DNA from: Pohlia nutans
Lineage: Eukaryota > Streptophyta > Bryopsida > Bryales > Mniaceae
Direction of reading: 5' to 3'
DNA: 64,000 nucleotides
Assembly (NCBI GenBank): GCA_022496805.1
Contig: CM040085.1
Location: 48,141,811-48,205,810 of the forward strand
In this document: one piece after another, positions 26,217 through 35,962 of the stretch
Numbering within the stretch: position 1 is the stretch's first letter
Layout: each line of letters begins with the position of its first letter
Notes under the pieces: model-generated
What the model saw: only the letters and a program-made list of their open reading frames with translations
Databases searched by the model: none
Told to the model about the DNA's origin: nothing
Program-made: the position numbers and the translations under genes

Positions 26217-29158
26217 GAAAATCCGAAATCCGGGGATTAAAAGGCGCAAAATGCGAGAATACAAAGCCTCACGGCAAGGGCACGCAAAGCGGCACCAAAA
26301 ACCAAAACAAACAAAGTCTTGGGACTAAGAGGGGAAATAAGAAACTAGAAAAGGAGGTCCTACACTGGATAGATCCCAAGGGGGACAAAAACAAACTCAA
26401 AAGCAAGCTATGAAGCAAGAAAAGAGAAGGAAAAAAGAACAATCCTAGTTTGGTTCTAACGGATGAAACTTAGCCTGACTACTGTTACATCTACCTAACT
26501 GGACGGGAAGCCCTGGATGCGTAGCCGTGGGAAGAGTCCGTTGCAGAGTCCTCGAGCTGGAACCCGGAGCGCAGGCCGGTGACTGCAGGCTGCGGGGAGG
26601 CGCATTGAGCAGCGGAGGGGGAGTCTCGCTGTCGCGGCGAAGAAGGAGCGCCGTGTCGTGATCCACATTACATTGATAGACGCCGAGGGAAGGGTTGGCC
26701 GAAGCAGGAGAAACACGAAGCTTTGTCAAATCGTTAACCAAGCGCGAGTCGCCGAGCGCTGAGGAAGCTAGAGATTGCCGAAGGAGGCCTGGATCGCTGC
26801 GGGGCAACACCGGCGGAGCGTGCGCGAAGGAGGGAGGGCTGGGGAGCTGGTCCGGCTGGTACAAGTAAATGCCTCTCCTGATCTGATCCGTAGCGAGAGA
26901 GAAAAGCTCGGGAGAAGTTCAGTCGCTAAAAGGCTGAGGGTAAGTGCGATCTGCATTCCCCTGCGCAACATTGACACAAAGAGGGTTGCTATTGACAACC
27001 TCTACATGCGGAACTAATGCCCTCTCTGAACTCTGGTCAGGAGGTGTGGGAGCTCCTCTACCGTGGTGAAGAGAAGTAAAGAACTCTACCTGTAGACGAA
27101 GTTCGTCCGGATCTTGAAGCTCCTGAGGTAAGTCTTCAATCCGCCATTCTCTTGGAGCTGTATGCGTACGCTGAGTAATAGCATTAGACTCTTCCAGCTA
27201 CTCATGAGAGGATTCCTGATTAACCTCATCTTCGACTTGTAGAATAATACGCTCTAAAATATCTTCGACGTCCCTGTCTAAATCTACCTATTCGCGATCC
27301 TTTGAATCGGACAGGGCTCTCCTTGGAGAAAATTGGGATTCAGAGGAGAGAGATAAAGAGCCTATAGGAGCCTGATCGTTAGTGATAGGAACTGGTTGAG
27401 ATAGCCCAGATCTAAAACTCTTGTATCGGTTGGCTAAATCTCTAGGCAGAAACTCCCGGTGAGGAACTAATTGCCAGTGAACTCCATTTCCTGTTCTACA
27501 TAATAAATCGCTATAAGACCAGGTACTTAGGAACTCAGCCGCCCTTTCCCTTTGTTTGTCTGATTTGACAAAGCTGTTATACTTTGTCATTTCATACCAA
27601 GCACCCATAACACGCAATTCGCTATTTATGCACTTGGCCAAGTGCGCTCATTTCATAAGCATATTTGACTTTAAAAAAATTTGGTTAAAAAGTTCTCTAA
27701 AAAACATCAATGTTGTCTTTCTACAATCACTTAAATTGTAAACAAATAATTATTTTAATTATTTTATATTCTTATCTTTATCTTCTCTTTTATCTTTTCT
27801 TTTATCTTTTCTTTTTTATCTTGATTTCTTTCTTGTCTCCCTCGTGTCTTTCTTCGTGTCTTTTTTCTTGTCTTCCTCTTGTCTTTTTTCTTGTCTTCCT
27901 TTTCGTCTTTTTTTTCTTCTACTTTTTCTTCAGTTGTGGCTGCTGAACCCTAAACAATGGGAGCAAAGCAAAAAAAAAAAAAAAAAAACTGTTTTTTTTT
28001 TTTTTTTTTGGTTGGCCGTGGGGTGCTGCTGAACCCTGAATGGCGGTGCACCCAAAGACCCTCCCATCTCTCTTCTCCCTCTTCATCTCCTTCCCCTCTC
28101 CTCATATATATAGGGGAGTGGAGAGAGGAGGGAGAGGGAGTGAGAGAGTGAATGGGAGAGACCCTCTTCTCTCCCCTATATATATGAGGAGAGGGGAGGG
28201 AGATGGAGAGGAGATGAACATAGAGAGAGAGATGAAGATGGAGAGAGAGATGAAGAGGGAGATGAAGATGAAGATGAAGATGGACATGAGGGAGATGGGA
28301 GGGTCTTTGGGTGCGCGGCCGCGCATCCCAGCGGCCAACCAAAAAAAAAAAAAAAAAAAAAACAAGGTTTCTTTTTTTGTGGGACGGCCGTCATTTAGAG
28401 TTCAGCAGCACTCCACGGCCAGCCAAATAAAACAATTTTGTTTTTCTTTTTTTGGTTGCTTTGCTCCCATTGTTTAGGGTTCAGCAGCCACAACTGAAGA
28501 AAAAGTAGAAGGAAAAAAAAGACAAGAAAGAAGACAAAAAGGAAGTCAGGAAGGAAGACAAGAGGAAGACAAGAAAGAAGACATGAAAGAAATCAAGATT
28601 AAAAAGAAAAAATAAAAGAAAAGATAAAGATAAGAATAAAAATGATAAAAATAATTGTTTGTTTACAATGAAATGGATTGAAGAAAGACAATAATCGTCG
28701 ATTTAAAAAAAAAAAGTTAGACAAAAAAATTTATGCGCTTGGGGACCAAATGCATGGTTATATGGCCAAGTGCGTAAATAGCGAATTGTGTGTTCCATGC
28801 CGGCTTGGACAGTAGTTTGCCATGCCCGAAAGAGAGCGAATCCTACGTGGAATTCGCCATCTCTAAGATCAAATTCTACCTTTTGGCACTATAAGTACCA
28901 AATTAGGCTACAACGTAAGATTTCCCAAGGAGTCTCGTTTATAGCTGAATGGGCCGATTGAGCTCTCGGAATAGTGGAAGGATTCGGTTTCTTGTAGAGA
29001 ATGGATTGACCCATTTTCCCTGGTGGATCGTAGATGCCCGTAAGCGCTTCCCCCAACCCGATATACGATGAGGGAGTCTAGCGATCTCTCTCATTCTACG
29101 GACTTTGTCCCAAATTCCTTCTACCGCTGGACAACCATAAAATGTATGTTCCGGGGTT
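26217..29158 (-). mobile_element. 5'-truncated LINE retrotransposon with 17-bp target-site duplication, interrupted by a fold-back element
   Basis: CTTTGTAGCCTAAAGCT occurs at 26200-26216 and 29159-29175, exactly bounding the copy. On the minus strand it opens within the C-terminal zinc-binding region of a LINE reverse transcriptase: RTPEHTFYGCPAVEGIWDK, the second half of the zf-RVT motif (H...C), with the first Cys pair missing because of 5' truncation. Coding-like sequence continues leftwards (FRAWQTTVQAGMGAWYEMTK after removing the inserted palindrome) and then through a Pro/acidic tail to about 26445, broken by a few stop codons. There is a non-coding 3' end with GGATTTCGGATTTTC instead of a poly(A) tract. 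Net LINE length without the insertion is about 1.75 kb. It is a dead copy. Confidence 0.8.
27609..28794. mobile_element. 1.19-kb fold-back (long palindromic) element
   Basis: Ends AACACGCAATTCGCTATTTA and (inverted) AACACACAATTCGCTATTTA, flanked on both sides by CCAT (27605-27608 and 28795-28798). The two halves are near-complementary almost throughout: T/C-rich left arm against A/G-rich right arm, GCTGCTGAACCCTAAACAAT at 27940-27959 against its complement at about 28470, and CTCATATATATAGGGGAG against CTCCCCTATATATATGAG in the centre. It contains GA/CT tracts and no credible gene; its many short frames come from low-complexity runs. Confidence 0.85.
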
Positions 29159-29175
29159 CTTTGTAGCCTAAAGCT

Positions 29176-29851
29176 AGATGACCCGAAAACCAAAAAACAA
29201 CCCTGGTCCATAGTGTGAATGGGACACTCGCTTCAATGCCATTTCCCAGTCACCTCGGACCACCGTTTGCCACCACACCGTCAGCATACGAAGCCACCGG
29301 GTACAGCCGGTTGTATCACCGGCACACCCGGTGACACCCTGGCTCTCAGGAAAACAGGCCCGTCACGCACACCGCAACTTGAAGGAAGGGTTCGATGGCG
29401 CCTGGCACGGCCATCCGGTCCCACGCAATTTCGCAACGCCCCCGTTGCATTCGCAATTCAAAGCCAGTGCGGAGAATCCCGAACGGAGCGTTGGTATCAT
29501 CGTTTGAGTCGGTGAGAACCCACCCAAGTTAACCTAGGTTTCAAAATTTCCGAAGCATTTGAAGCGCCCTTCCTGTTGGCTTTTTTTTCGAGTTTCTTTT
29601 CGTCCAAACTCGTATTCTTTCGCTTTCACGGTCGTTTTTTTCCCATTCCGGAGGAATTTGACCTAATTTTGTTGATGAGTTCGTTTGATTCGTGTTTTTA
29701 TTACTCACAGTGAAGCTTTTCGTTGATTTATTCGGAAGGTGTCGCGAAGAGCGTATGTCTTTTGATGCTTCGGGGAGTACTTGGGGTGCGAGATCCAGTT
29801 AGTTGAATGAAGGACCAGCTTTGACCTAATTTTTGAGTTAGGGTTTCGGAA
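29176..29851 (+). promoter_or_regulatory. Upstream region of the DUF8204-like gene
   Basis: More GC-rich than the preceding DNA from about 29220, with nested CCGGT/ACCGG motifs (29290-29340), then T-rich sequence before the ATG at 29852. Likely promoter and 5' UTR; assignment is positional. Confidence 0.45.
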
Positions 29852-32218
29852 ATGGCGAGTGATGCCGCGGAGGCCAGCTCGTCAGGAGCAAGCGCTCCGG
29901 AGAAGACCGAGATTTCACAAACCATCCGGAGTTGTAGAGGATGTTTATTATACTCGAGCATAATGCGTGAACATGGGCGGAACCCCGTCTGTCTGGGCCT
30001 CAGCCGGAGCAGTGAACCGGAAGTGTTCATGGTCCACAATGATCTGGACAACGAAGTGGCGAAAAACTCCCGGAATTTCAGAGAATTCAAGTATGCTTGC
30101 ATAGGCTATAGTGCTCACAAGGAGGTGAGCTCCACTCAATCGACGCAGACGATCGTCGACGGCCCCATTGAGCTTCCGTATTGCTTTGGCCTGGAGTTTC
30201 TGTCTGATCACAAGCCCTCAAGACAAGCTGTTCCCGCTGAGACTTCATCTCCTTCCGCCAATCCAGCGCCTCCCAAGCCCCTGGTACGTTAGAGCTTACC
30301 TAGGGTTTGATTCTTATATTTATTTTTTTACAAGGAGAATGATATTGCTACTCATGTAATGCGGATGCATTTGAATTTGTACCGAGCTTTTTCAGTAGAA
30401 GTTTGATTTGAGTAGCGAATTTGAGTGTCACAGTGTTTGTTGAAGATTACTATCCCTTCTGCTTCGGCTTGTAGCTAACAACGGCGTTCATAGTTATCCC
30501 TTTAGTGCCCAGGGTGGTTCTGGAGAAACTAGAGTTTTTTTTGGTGATTTTTTTCTTAAAACTCTCTCTGTTCAAATTATGAATACTATCAATAATATTT
30601 AACCATATAAATGTAAGCATAGCTTAATCAAACAAGTGCTGGTTAAACCTTGGTAAGATCGGACCAAGGTTGGATTCAAAGATTAGTATGTCTTTGAACT
30701 GTATAATGCACACTCAAAAATGATATTTTGGACGGTGTGTGACTTCAAATTTAAATAGATTTTCGGTTAATTTTTTTTTGAGAGGTTCAGCAATGACCTA
30801 TGTCAACACCTCTTTGTTGCAATCTTTCATGTCAAGAACAGACTCACACATAATTATTGTGAATTTTATAAGTGAAAGTGACTTATCCTTATACGGTTTA
30901 GGACAAAATTTTATATGTTAAAATATGAAAGGAGTTGGTACATTGATCCAGATCGGAATACATACACTAATGAAACATGAACGAGAGAACACAATCCAAA
31001 AAAATAAAACAAGATAACAAACTTCCAAACAGAATAAATATTGCATAGTACATGTGTTGTATTTGTAAGTATTTTCTGTATTTTCAAGTATTTGCAGTAT
31101 TTTTGCGATTTGTTCATAGGTATCTTGATAGTTGCACAACTCCAAATTGAAATTTTCTTTTTCTAGAAGATGTATATTACAAGTCTCCAACTCTGAACAT
31201 CACAAATTTCAAAATCCAATTGTTCATGTTTTTTTCTTTATAAGCGTTTTCAACACATCAGTGACCACAATGTGGTTTCTGGGCACTAAAAGGTTAATGT
31301 TCAATTTTTGGTCAAGAAAACCATCGTAGAAGTTCACTATGTATTCCATTTTTGGTCAAGAGTTTTAACCATTGGAGAGCTGTATTCTTATTAGAACTGA
31401 TCATATTGATTCGAGGATACATTTGAATTTGTACCGAGCTTTGTCAGTAGCAAGTTCTACCTCCATTTGTGGATATCATAGATTTAATTATGGAATTTGA
31501 GTGCCACAGTGTTGGTTGAAGAGTACTATCCCTTCTGCTTTGGCTTGTAGCTAACAATGGCGTTCGTAGTTTATGTTCAATTTTTGGTCAAGAATTCAAC
31601 CATTGGAGAGCTTACCTAGGGTTTGATTCTTGCATTTATTTTCTTACAAGGAGAATGATCCTCACTCATGTAATTCGGACACATTTGAATTTGTACCGAG
31701 CTTTGTAAGTGGAAGTTCGTGGATATCATAGATTTGAGTAACGAATTTGAGTGCCACAGTGTTGGTTGAAGATTACTATCCCTTCTGCTTCGGCTTGTAG
31801 CTAACAACGGCGTTCGTAGTTAATGTTCAATTTTGGTCAAGAATACCATCGTAGAAGCACACTGTGTGATCCATTTTTGGTCAAGAACACCATCGTAGAA
31901 GTTCATTATTGTTCAATTTTTGGCCAAGAAACCATTGGAGAGCTGGATTCATATTAGAACTGATTCGTTTTGTAATTCAAAATGATGCAGGAACGACCGG
32001 CTAGAGAAGATGGGCCTAACGTGATGCCAAGGCCACCATCCTCTATAGGTGGCTTGGGCGGAGGAGGGTTGTCTCCGGACGAGTTTGCAACCAGGTTCTT
32101 TCGCACGTCTAGATTGGTGGCATCTGCTGTTTTCAATAATTTGGGTAAGGTTGCGAACAACGTTCGGACCACAATAGATAAAATCTTAACATCAGACCAA
32201 GGTCGTCCTAAAGCCTGA
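29852..32218 (+). CDS. Conserved plant protein of unknown function, CxxC-containing (DUF8204-like)
   Basis: Two exons, 29852-30283 and 31991-32218, joined in phase 0 across a 1.7-kb GT-AG intron (CTG|GTACGT ... ATGCAG|GAA), giving 219 aa. Exon 1 encodes an acidic Ser/Ala-rich start, then IRSCRGCLLYSS, NPVCLGLSRS, FKYACIGYSAH and ELPYCFGLEFL. Five cysteines in conserved-looking contexts suggest a small metal-binding domain. Exon 2 has a Pro/Gly-rich linker and a hydrophobic/basic tail, EFATRFFRTSRLVASAVFNN followed by KVANNVRTTIDKIL, probably helical. From memory this architecture matches a plant family annotated as DUF8204 / putative metal-binding; no function is claimed. The intron holds a tandem triplication and an 804-bp MITE. 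Confidence 0.75.
30291..31960. repeat. Tandem triplication inside the DUF8204-like intron
   Basis: Blocks in order GAGCTTACCTAGGGTTTGAT, ACATTTGAATTTGTACCGAG, TACTATCCCTTCTGCTTCGG, TAGCTAACAACGGCGTTCGT and TTCAATTTTTGGTCAAGAA recur three times: about 30291-31411 (contains the MITE), 31412-31607, and 31608-31960. The first block begins 8 bases inside the intron donor, so the duplication started in the intron itself. Confidence 0.85.
30494..31297. mobile_element. TTAA-bounded MITE with CCCTTTAGTGCCCAG termini
   Basis: Left end TTATCCCTTTAGTGCCCAG, right end CTGGGCACTAAAAGGTTAA; 804 bp. The second and third intron repeat units carry the uninterrupted site (GGCGTTCGTAGTTAATGTTC at 31810-31829), so the exact insertion point and its TTAA target are visible. 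Confidence 0.85.
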
Positions 32219-33792
32219 CGATCCTAGAATCTGGGGGTGATCATCTTAGCTTGCTTCAGATACAGTATCGATAGGCAGTCATTGTCTACTATGCTTAGTT
32301 GCGTTGGACAAAGTTTTCTGCACAATTCTATGTGTTCCTTTTATGTATCTGTAGGATAATCCATTGTAGGCTTTGAAATTGGTATCAAGGGTCTCCTTTT
32401 AACAGTTGAAATGTTCTTTTAAGGATTAGTACTTCCTGCTACATCAGCTGAGCAACAACACGGTCTGTTTTCGAGCAATCTTGAACTTACTTTGAAAATA
32501 GTTACAGAACTTTCAACGTCTGATTACCATGTTGACCTCTAAATGTGAAAGGTTCCACCACCTGAACATTGTACGAGTGTAAATTTGGCTGACAATAGAG
32601 TTATCCTTCACCTCAAAAGGTTTTGAACCCTGTGCATGAAATCTTACTTCATGTCACTTTATTATTGATTCATGTACAAAACTGTTGAAATCAAAATGGT
32701 GTTCAAAAGTTTTTGAGTTAAATGATAATTTTAATGTGATACAATTTGTATTTCTTGCTTGTAAACCTCTTGTGTAAAGCAAAACCTCTGAACTTTCATT
32801 GATCTGTATTTCAGGCAGCATTAGAAAGAATGTGAATCTGCAATGTGTCAATGATTTGTAATTATGAATCTAGATTGGTGCACTGTCGGTGGTGTAGATT
32901 GATCTCTCTATGAAACTAATTCTGGTTTGTGTTTTCACTTTCTAAGCTTACTTGAAGACGCAGCTAGAAGTCATAACCTTCAATCTGTGTGTCTACATGT
33001 TCATTGGACCCTTCTATTGACACGGTACAAAGCAGAATTGACCATGATCATAGTGTATCTTGAGATGGCAATATCATTCTTATCCTTTTGGAAATAGCAC
33101 CATGATGACTTTTATTTGGCAAAGAAAAGGACTTGTCTGTGGTTCAAATGATGAGATTTGGAACTTGCCAAGATGTCAGGGTTTCCTGTGAAGCAGGTCA
33201 TGTGTTGAGTTCTGCCATGGCATAAATTATGATTAGTTGGAAGAAGTGAAAATGGCTCCAACTGTGTAAGACACTTAATGACTATGAGCGGCAAGTATAC
33301 TCTTCATTCTGTAGTGTCACAGCCTAAAGCAAGTGCCCCACCCTATTTGATTTATTGGCCAAGTATAGAGGGTTGCATTGACGATGGTTTAAGCATTTAA
33401 ACCCTAAAATTTGGTTTTTCTCTTTGCAGAACTATTGGCGTAACCGATAATTTTTTTGGGCAATCTATCGCTAGAAAGCAATACAATTTTTCTGGAAGAA
33501 ATACTTGACAAGAGATTCTCCAATTTCGGTGTATGAAATCTTACTCCGATTGGGTAAATCTCTCCCTCGACATTAATGCAAAAGGACAAAACTTGCCCCC
33601 TATATTGTGTATGTTGGGGCCCACTTTAAAAAATAACCCCCTCTTCTAAGGATTTAAAATCCCTGAGGGGGTTCTCTGATAATAAAATAGGGCCGGAAGC
33701 CTCAAATTTGTAAAAGAATTTGTCAAAAGTAGACCCTAGGGTGCCCAAATGAAAATTTCAGAAAATGGACCCATGGGTGAATAGTGCTTGCA
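32219..33792. other. DUF8204-like 3' region and intergenic DNA
   Basis: The 3' UTR should occupy the first few hundred bases. Nothing else is recognisable on either strand. Confidence 0.4.
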
Positions 33793-34157
33793 TTAACCCT
33801 TAAACGTCAAAGTAAGCCCCATGGGCTTATTTATGAGAGAATAATGAAGAAAAAAGTGGATTTTCTCAACCAAATCAAGTAAGGATTGGTGTGTTGGAAA
33901 GCTACTGAAAAAGCGATCTAGATTCCAAATTTGTGCCTCATTTGGGAGATTGTGGAAACATTGGCAAACAATCAAAGTTATCAAAATCAACAGGAGTTGA
34001 GGTTGGGGCAGTTGAGGTCGTTTTTTGAAAAGTGCCATAGTACTACAGTGCTGGCCAGCAGAGCCTTTTTTTCATTTTTTTTTTTTTTTTTTCCCTCCGA
34101 AGTTTTAAATGCCTTCCGGGCTGCCCTGCCCAGGGCCTCTTGACGTTTAAGGGTTAA
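33793..34157. mobile_element. TTAA-bounded MITE (TTAACCCTTAAACGTCAA type)
   Basis: Left end TTAACCCTTAAACGTCAA and right end TTGACGTTTAAGGGTTAA are perfect 18-bp inverted repeats; 365 bp. It contains a long T tract near 34080. A related half-element begins at 49821 (TTAATCCTTAAACGAC). Confidence 0.85.
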
Positions 34158-34848
34158 CGTTGAAGGAGGGGGGGGGGGATTTAGAGTCGGGAGAAATCTT
34201 TCAAAAGCCCCCAAATTATGGAATGGTATTGCTAGTTTATGGATGAATGTACAAAGTTTGGAATGAATAAAAGTATTTTCTTTCATATTTTACATGTTTC
34301 ATCTATGTAATACTCTTCATCATTATAGTGAAAATCACCTTTTGTGCTATCTAAAAGGAATGTAACTTATTGCAAGCGTTTAGGGTTAACTTATCCATGT
34401 CATTAATTTAGAAGTTGATGATAGTGACTCGCAAAGAAAGGAGTGACTATGTAGAGTCATCATGGAACTAGAGTTTTTTTTATCATGCAATAATCTTATT
34501 ATTGTACCTACGTTCTCATCATTAGAGTACACTAATCTATTATCACCATGTTTCCAATTTCGCCCTCATGCATCGACAACAGACATTTATGGTTTGGAAC
34601 GTACACCACTAAAACATAAAGATGGAATTGGAAACATCGTGGCAATAGGTTGGTGTACTTTAGTTCACTGATCAATCGATAGATAGCATCACATAATTTA
34701 TTTGAAATTGTTCCACATGCATCTTGAAAACAACAACATTTATTCCATCAGTTGCCTTCGCTCATAGAATTGTCAACACCAACCAAAAAATTTAGATATG
34801 GTCTTAATTCCTTAAATGTCCCAAAGGGCCTTTCTAACTATGTATTTT

Positions 34849-34851
<3 letters not shown>
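34158..34851. other. Gene-free stretch with orphan MITE end
   Basis: GCGTTTAGGGTTAA at 34376-34389 resembles a TTAA-MITE right end without a partner. A G-run lies at about 34170. Confidence 0.4.
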
Positions 34852-34914
<63 letters not shown>

Positions 34915-35124
34915 TTAACTAAAAAAGTGTCTCAAAGTAGAAATTCACCTTATATTCACCTCAAACTTGTTTGAAGTTAAAAAAGACTGCAAAATTAGTC
35001 TATAGTGAGTTGGAGGATAACCTAACGCGAGGCCCCGCACTGTCCGAGGGAGTGGAACTTGTGATCCCTTCAATGCTCAAAGAGAGTTTTTACAAGTTCT
35101 CCCAAGCCTAGAGACCCGACCAAT
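34852..35124 (-). mobile_element. tRNA-derived SINE (copy 1) with (TA)n tail
   Basis: On the minus strand: ATTGGTCGGGTCTCTAGGCT at the 5' end (TAGGCTTGGGAG as a plausible A box), ACAAGTTCCACTCCC further in (GTTCCACTCC, 9/10 to the B-box consensus GTTCGANTCC), then a body ending GAGACACTTTTTTAGTTAAC. It is followed directly by a (TA)n run at 34852-34910. The same layout occurs at 48651-48860 on the plus strand. Confidence 0.7.
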
Positions 35125-35962
35125 GGACTATTTATGAACAATGCTTGTTAAAAATTGTTATTATAAGGATGCAAACTCCACTTGAACTCCACTTTTGTTT
35201 TCGGTTAACTCTATTGTCGTATTTCATTGCATGAATACATTTAATTGCATTATTCTATTTTATAATACAACATATGTGAGTACAATTTATTCTCCACAAT
35301 ATTTGACACTCCATAATATAATGATATTATTGTTTCAAATTTCAAGTAACACATTTGACAAGTCATTACTGGGACTAATTCATGCCTATCACCTTGAAGT
35401 TAGGCTTCCTAAACATGTCATAATGGAGAGGGACTGAACTGTCAACTGAAAGCAAAGAAAGAAAAGGTCCCGAAAAGCATTCAAGCCGAAAAGTTTAGAA
35501 AGGGTTACTTTTACTTTTTGGAAAAACAACACTACGGACTGTTCCATTCTTCAGTGTCAGAAGACAGACACCGAGAGACAGACAGAGCTCCGCTGATGAC
35601 GACGAAGCAAGAGCTTGGCGCCAAGATCCACGCCTGAGACTGTCAAGCGATGCAGTGGTGAATGCACAGATCGAGGAGCCGGCTTTGTTGCCATCAATCC
35701 GAACCGCATTGATGGCGTTGCGAACCTCATCAAGGCAAACGGCATTCAAGACGGTGCGGAACTGAGAAACTTGTGGAATTTAGGGTTGAAGGGGTAACTT
35801 GACAGAGGAAGAAGGAGACGAACGAGCGAGCAAGAAAAGCGTACATGGAGGAGGAGATCGAAGGTGGTGCTAATACATGGAGCTGAGGTTTTGGTGTGAG
35901 GTTTGGAATGTGGACAGTGTGGAGGTTACGAAGCACGGATAATTAGGTTTTGGAGTTTAAGA
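35125..35962 (+). promoter_or_regulatory. NEDD1 upstream region
   Basis: Intergenic DNA ahead of the NEDD1 ATG, becoming less AT-rich from about 35560. Promoter and 5' UTR must lie here; no specific element could be assigned. Confidence 0.4.

Noticed and set aside
27710..28477. Several overlapping open frames on both strands
   Set aside because: They fall within the fold-back element and consist of Phe/Lys/Ser/Pro/His low-complexity runs mirrored on the two arms.
29219..29515. 98-codon frame between the LINE and the DUF8204-like gene
   Set aside because: No recognisable domain; composition fits a GC-rich promoter with nested CCGGT repeats.
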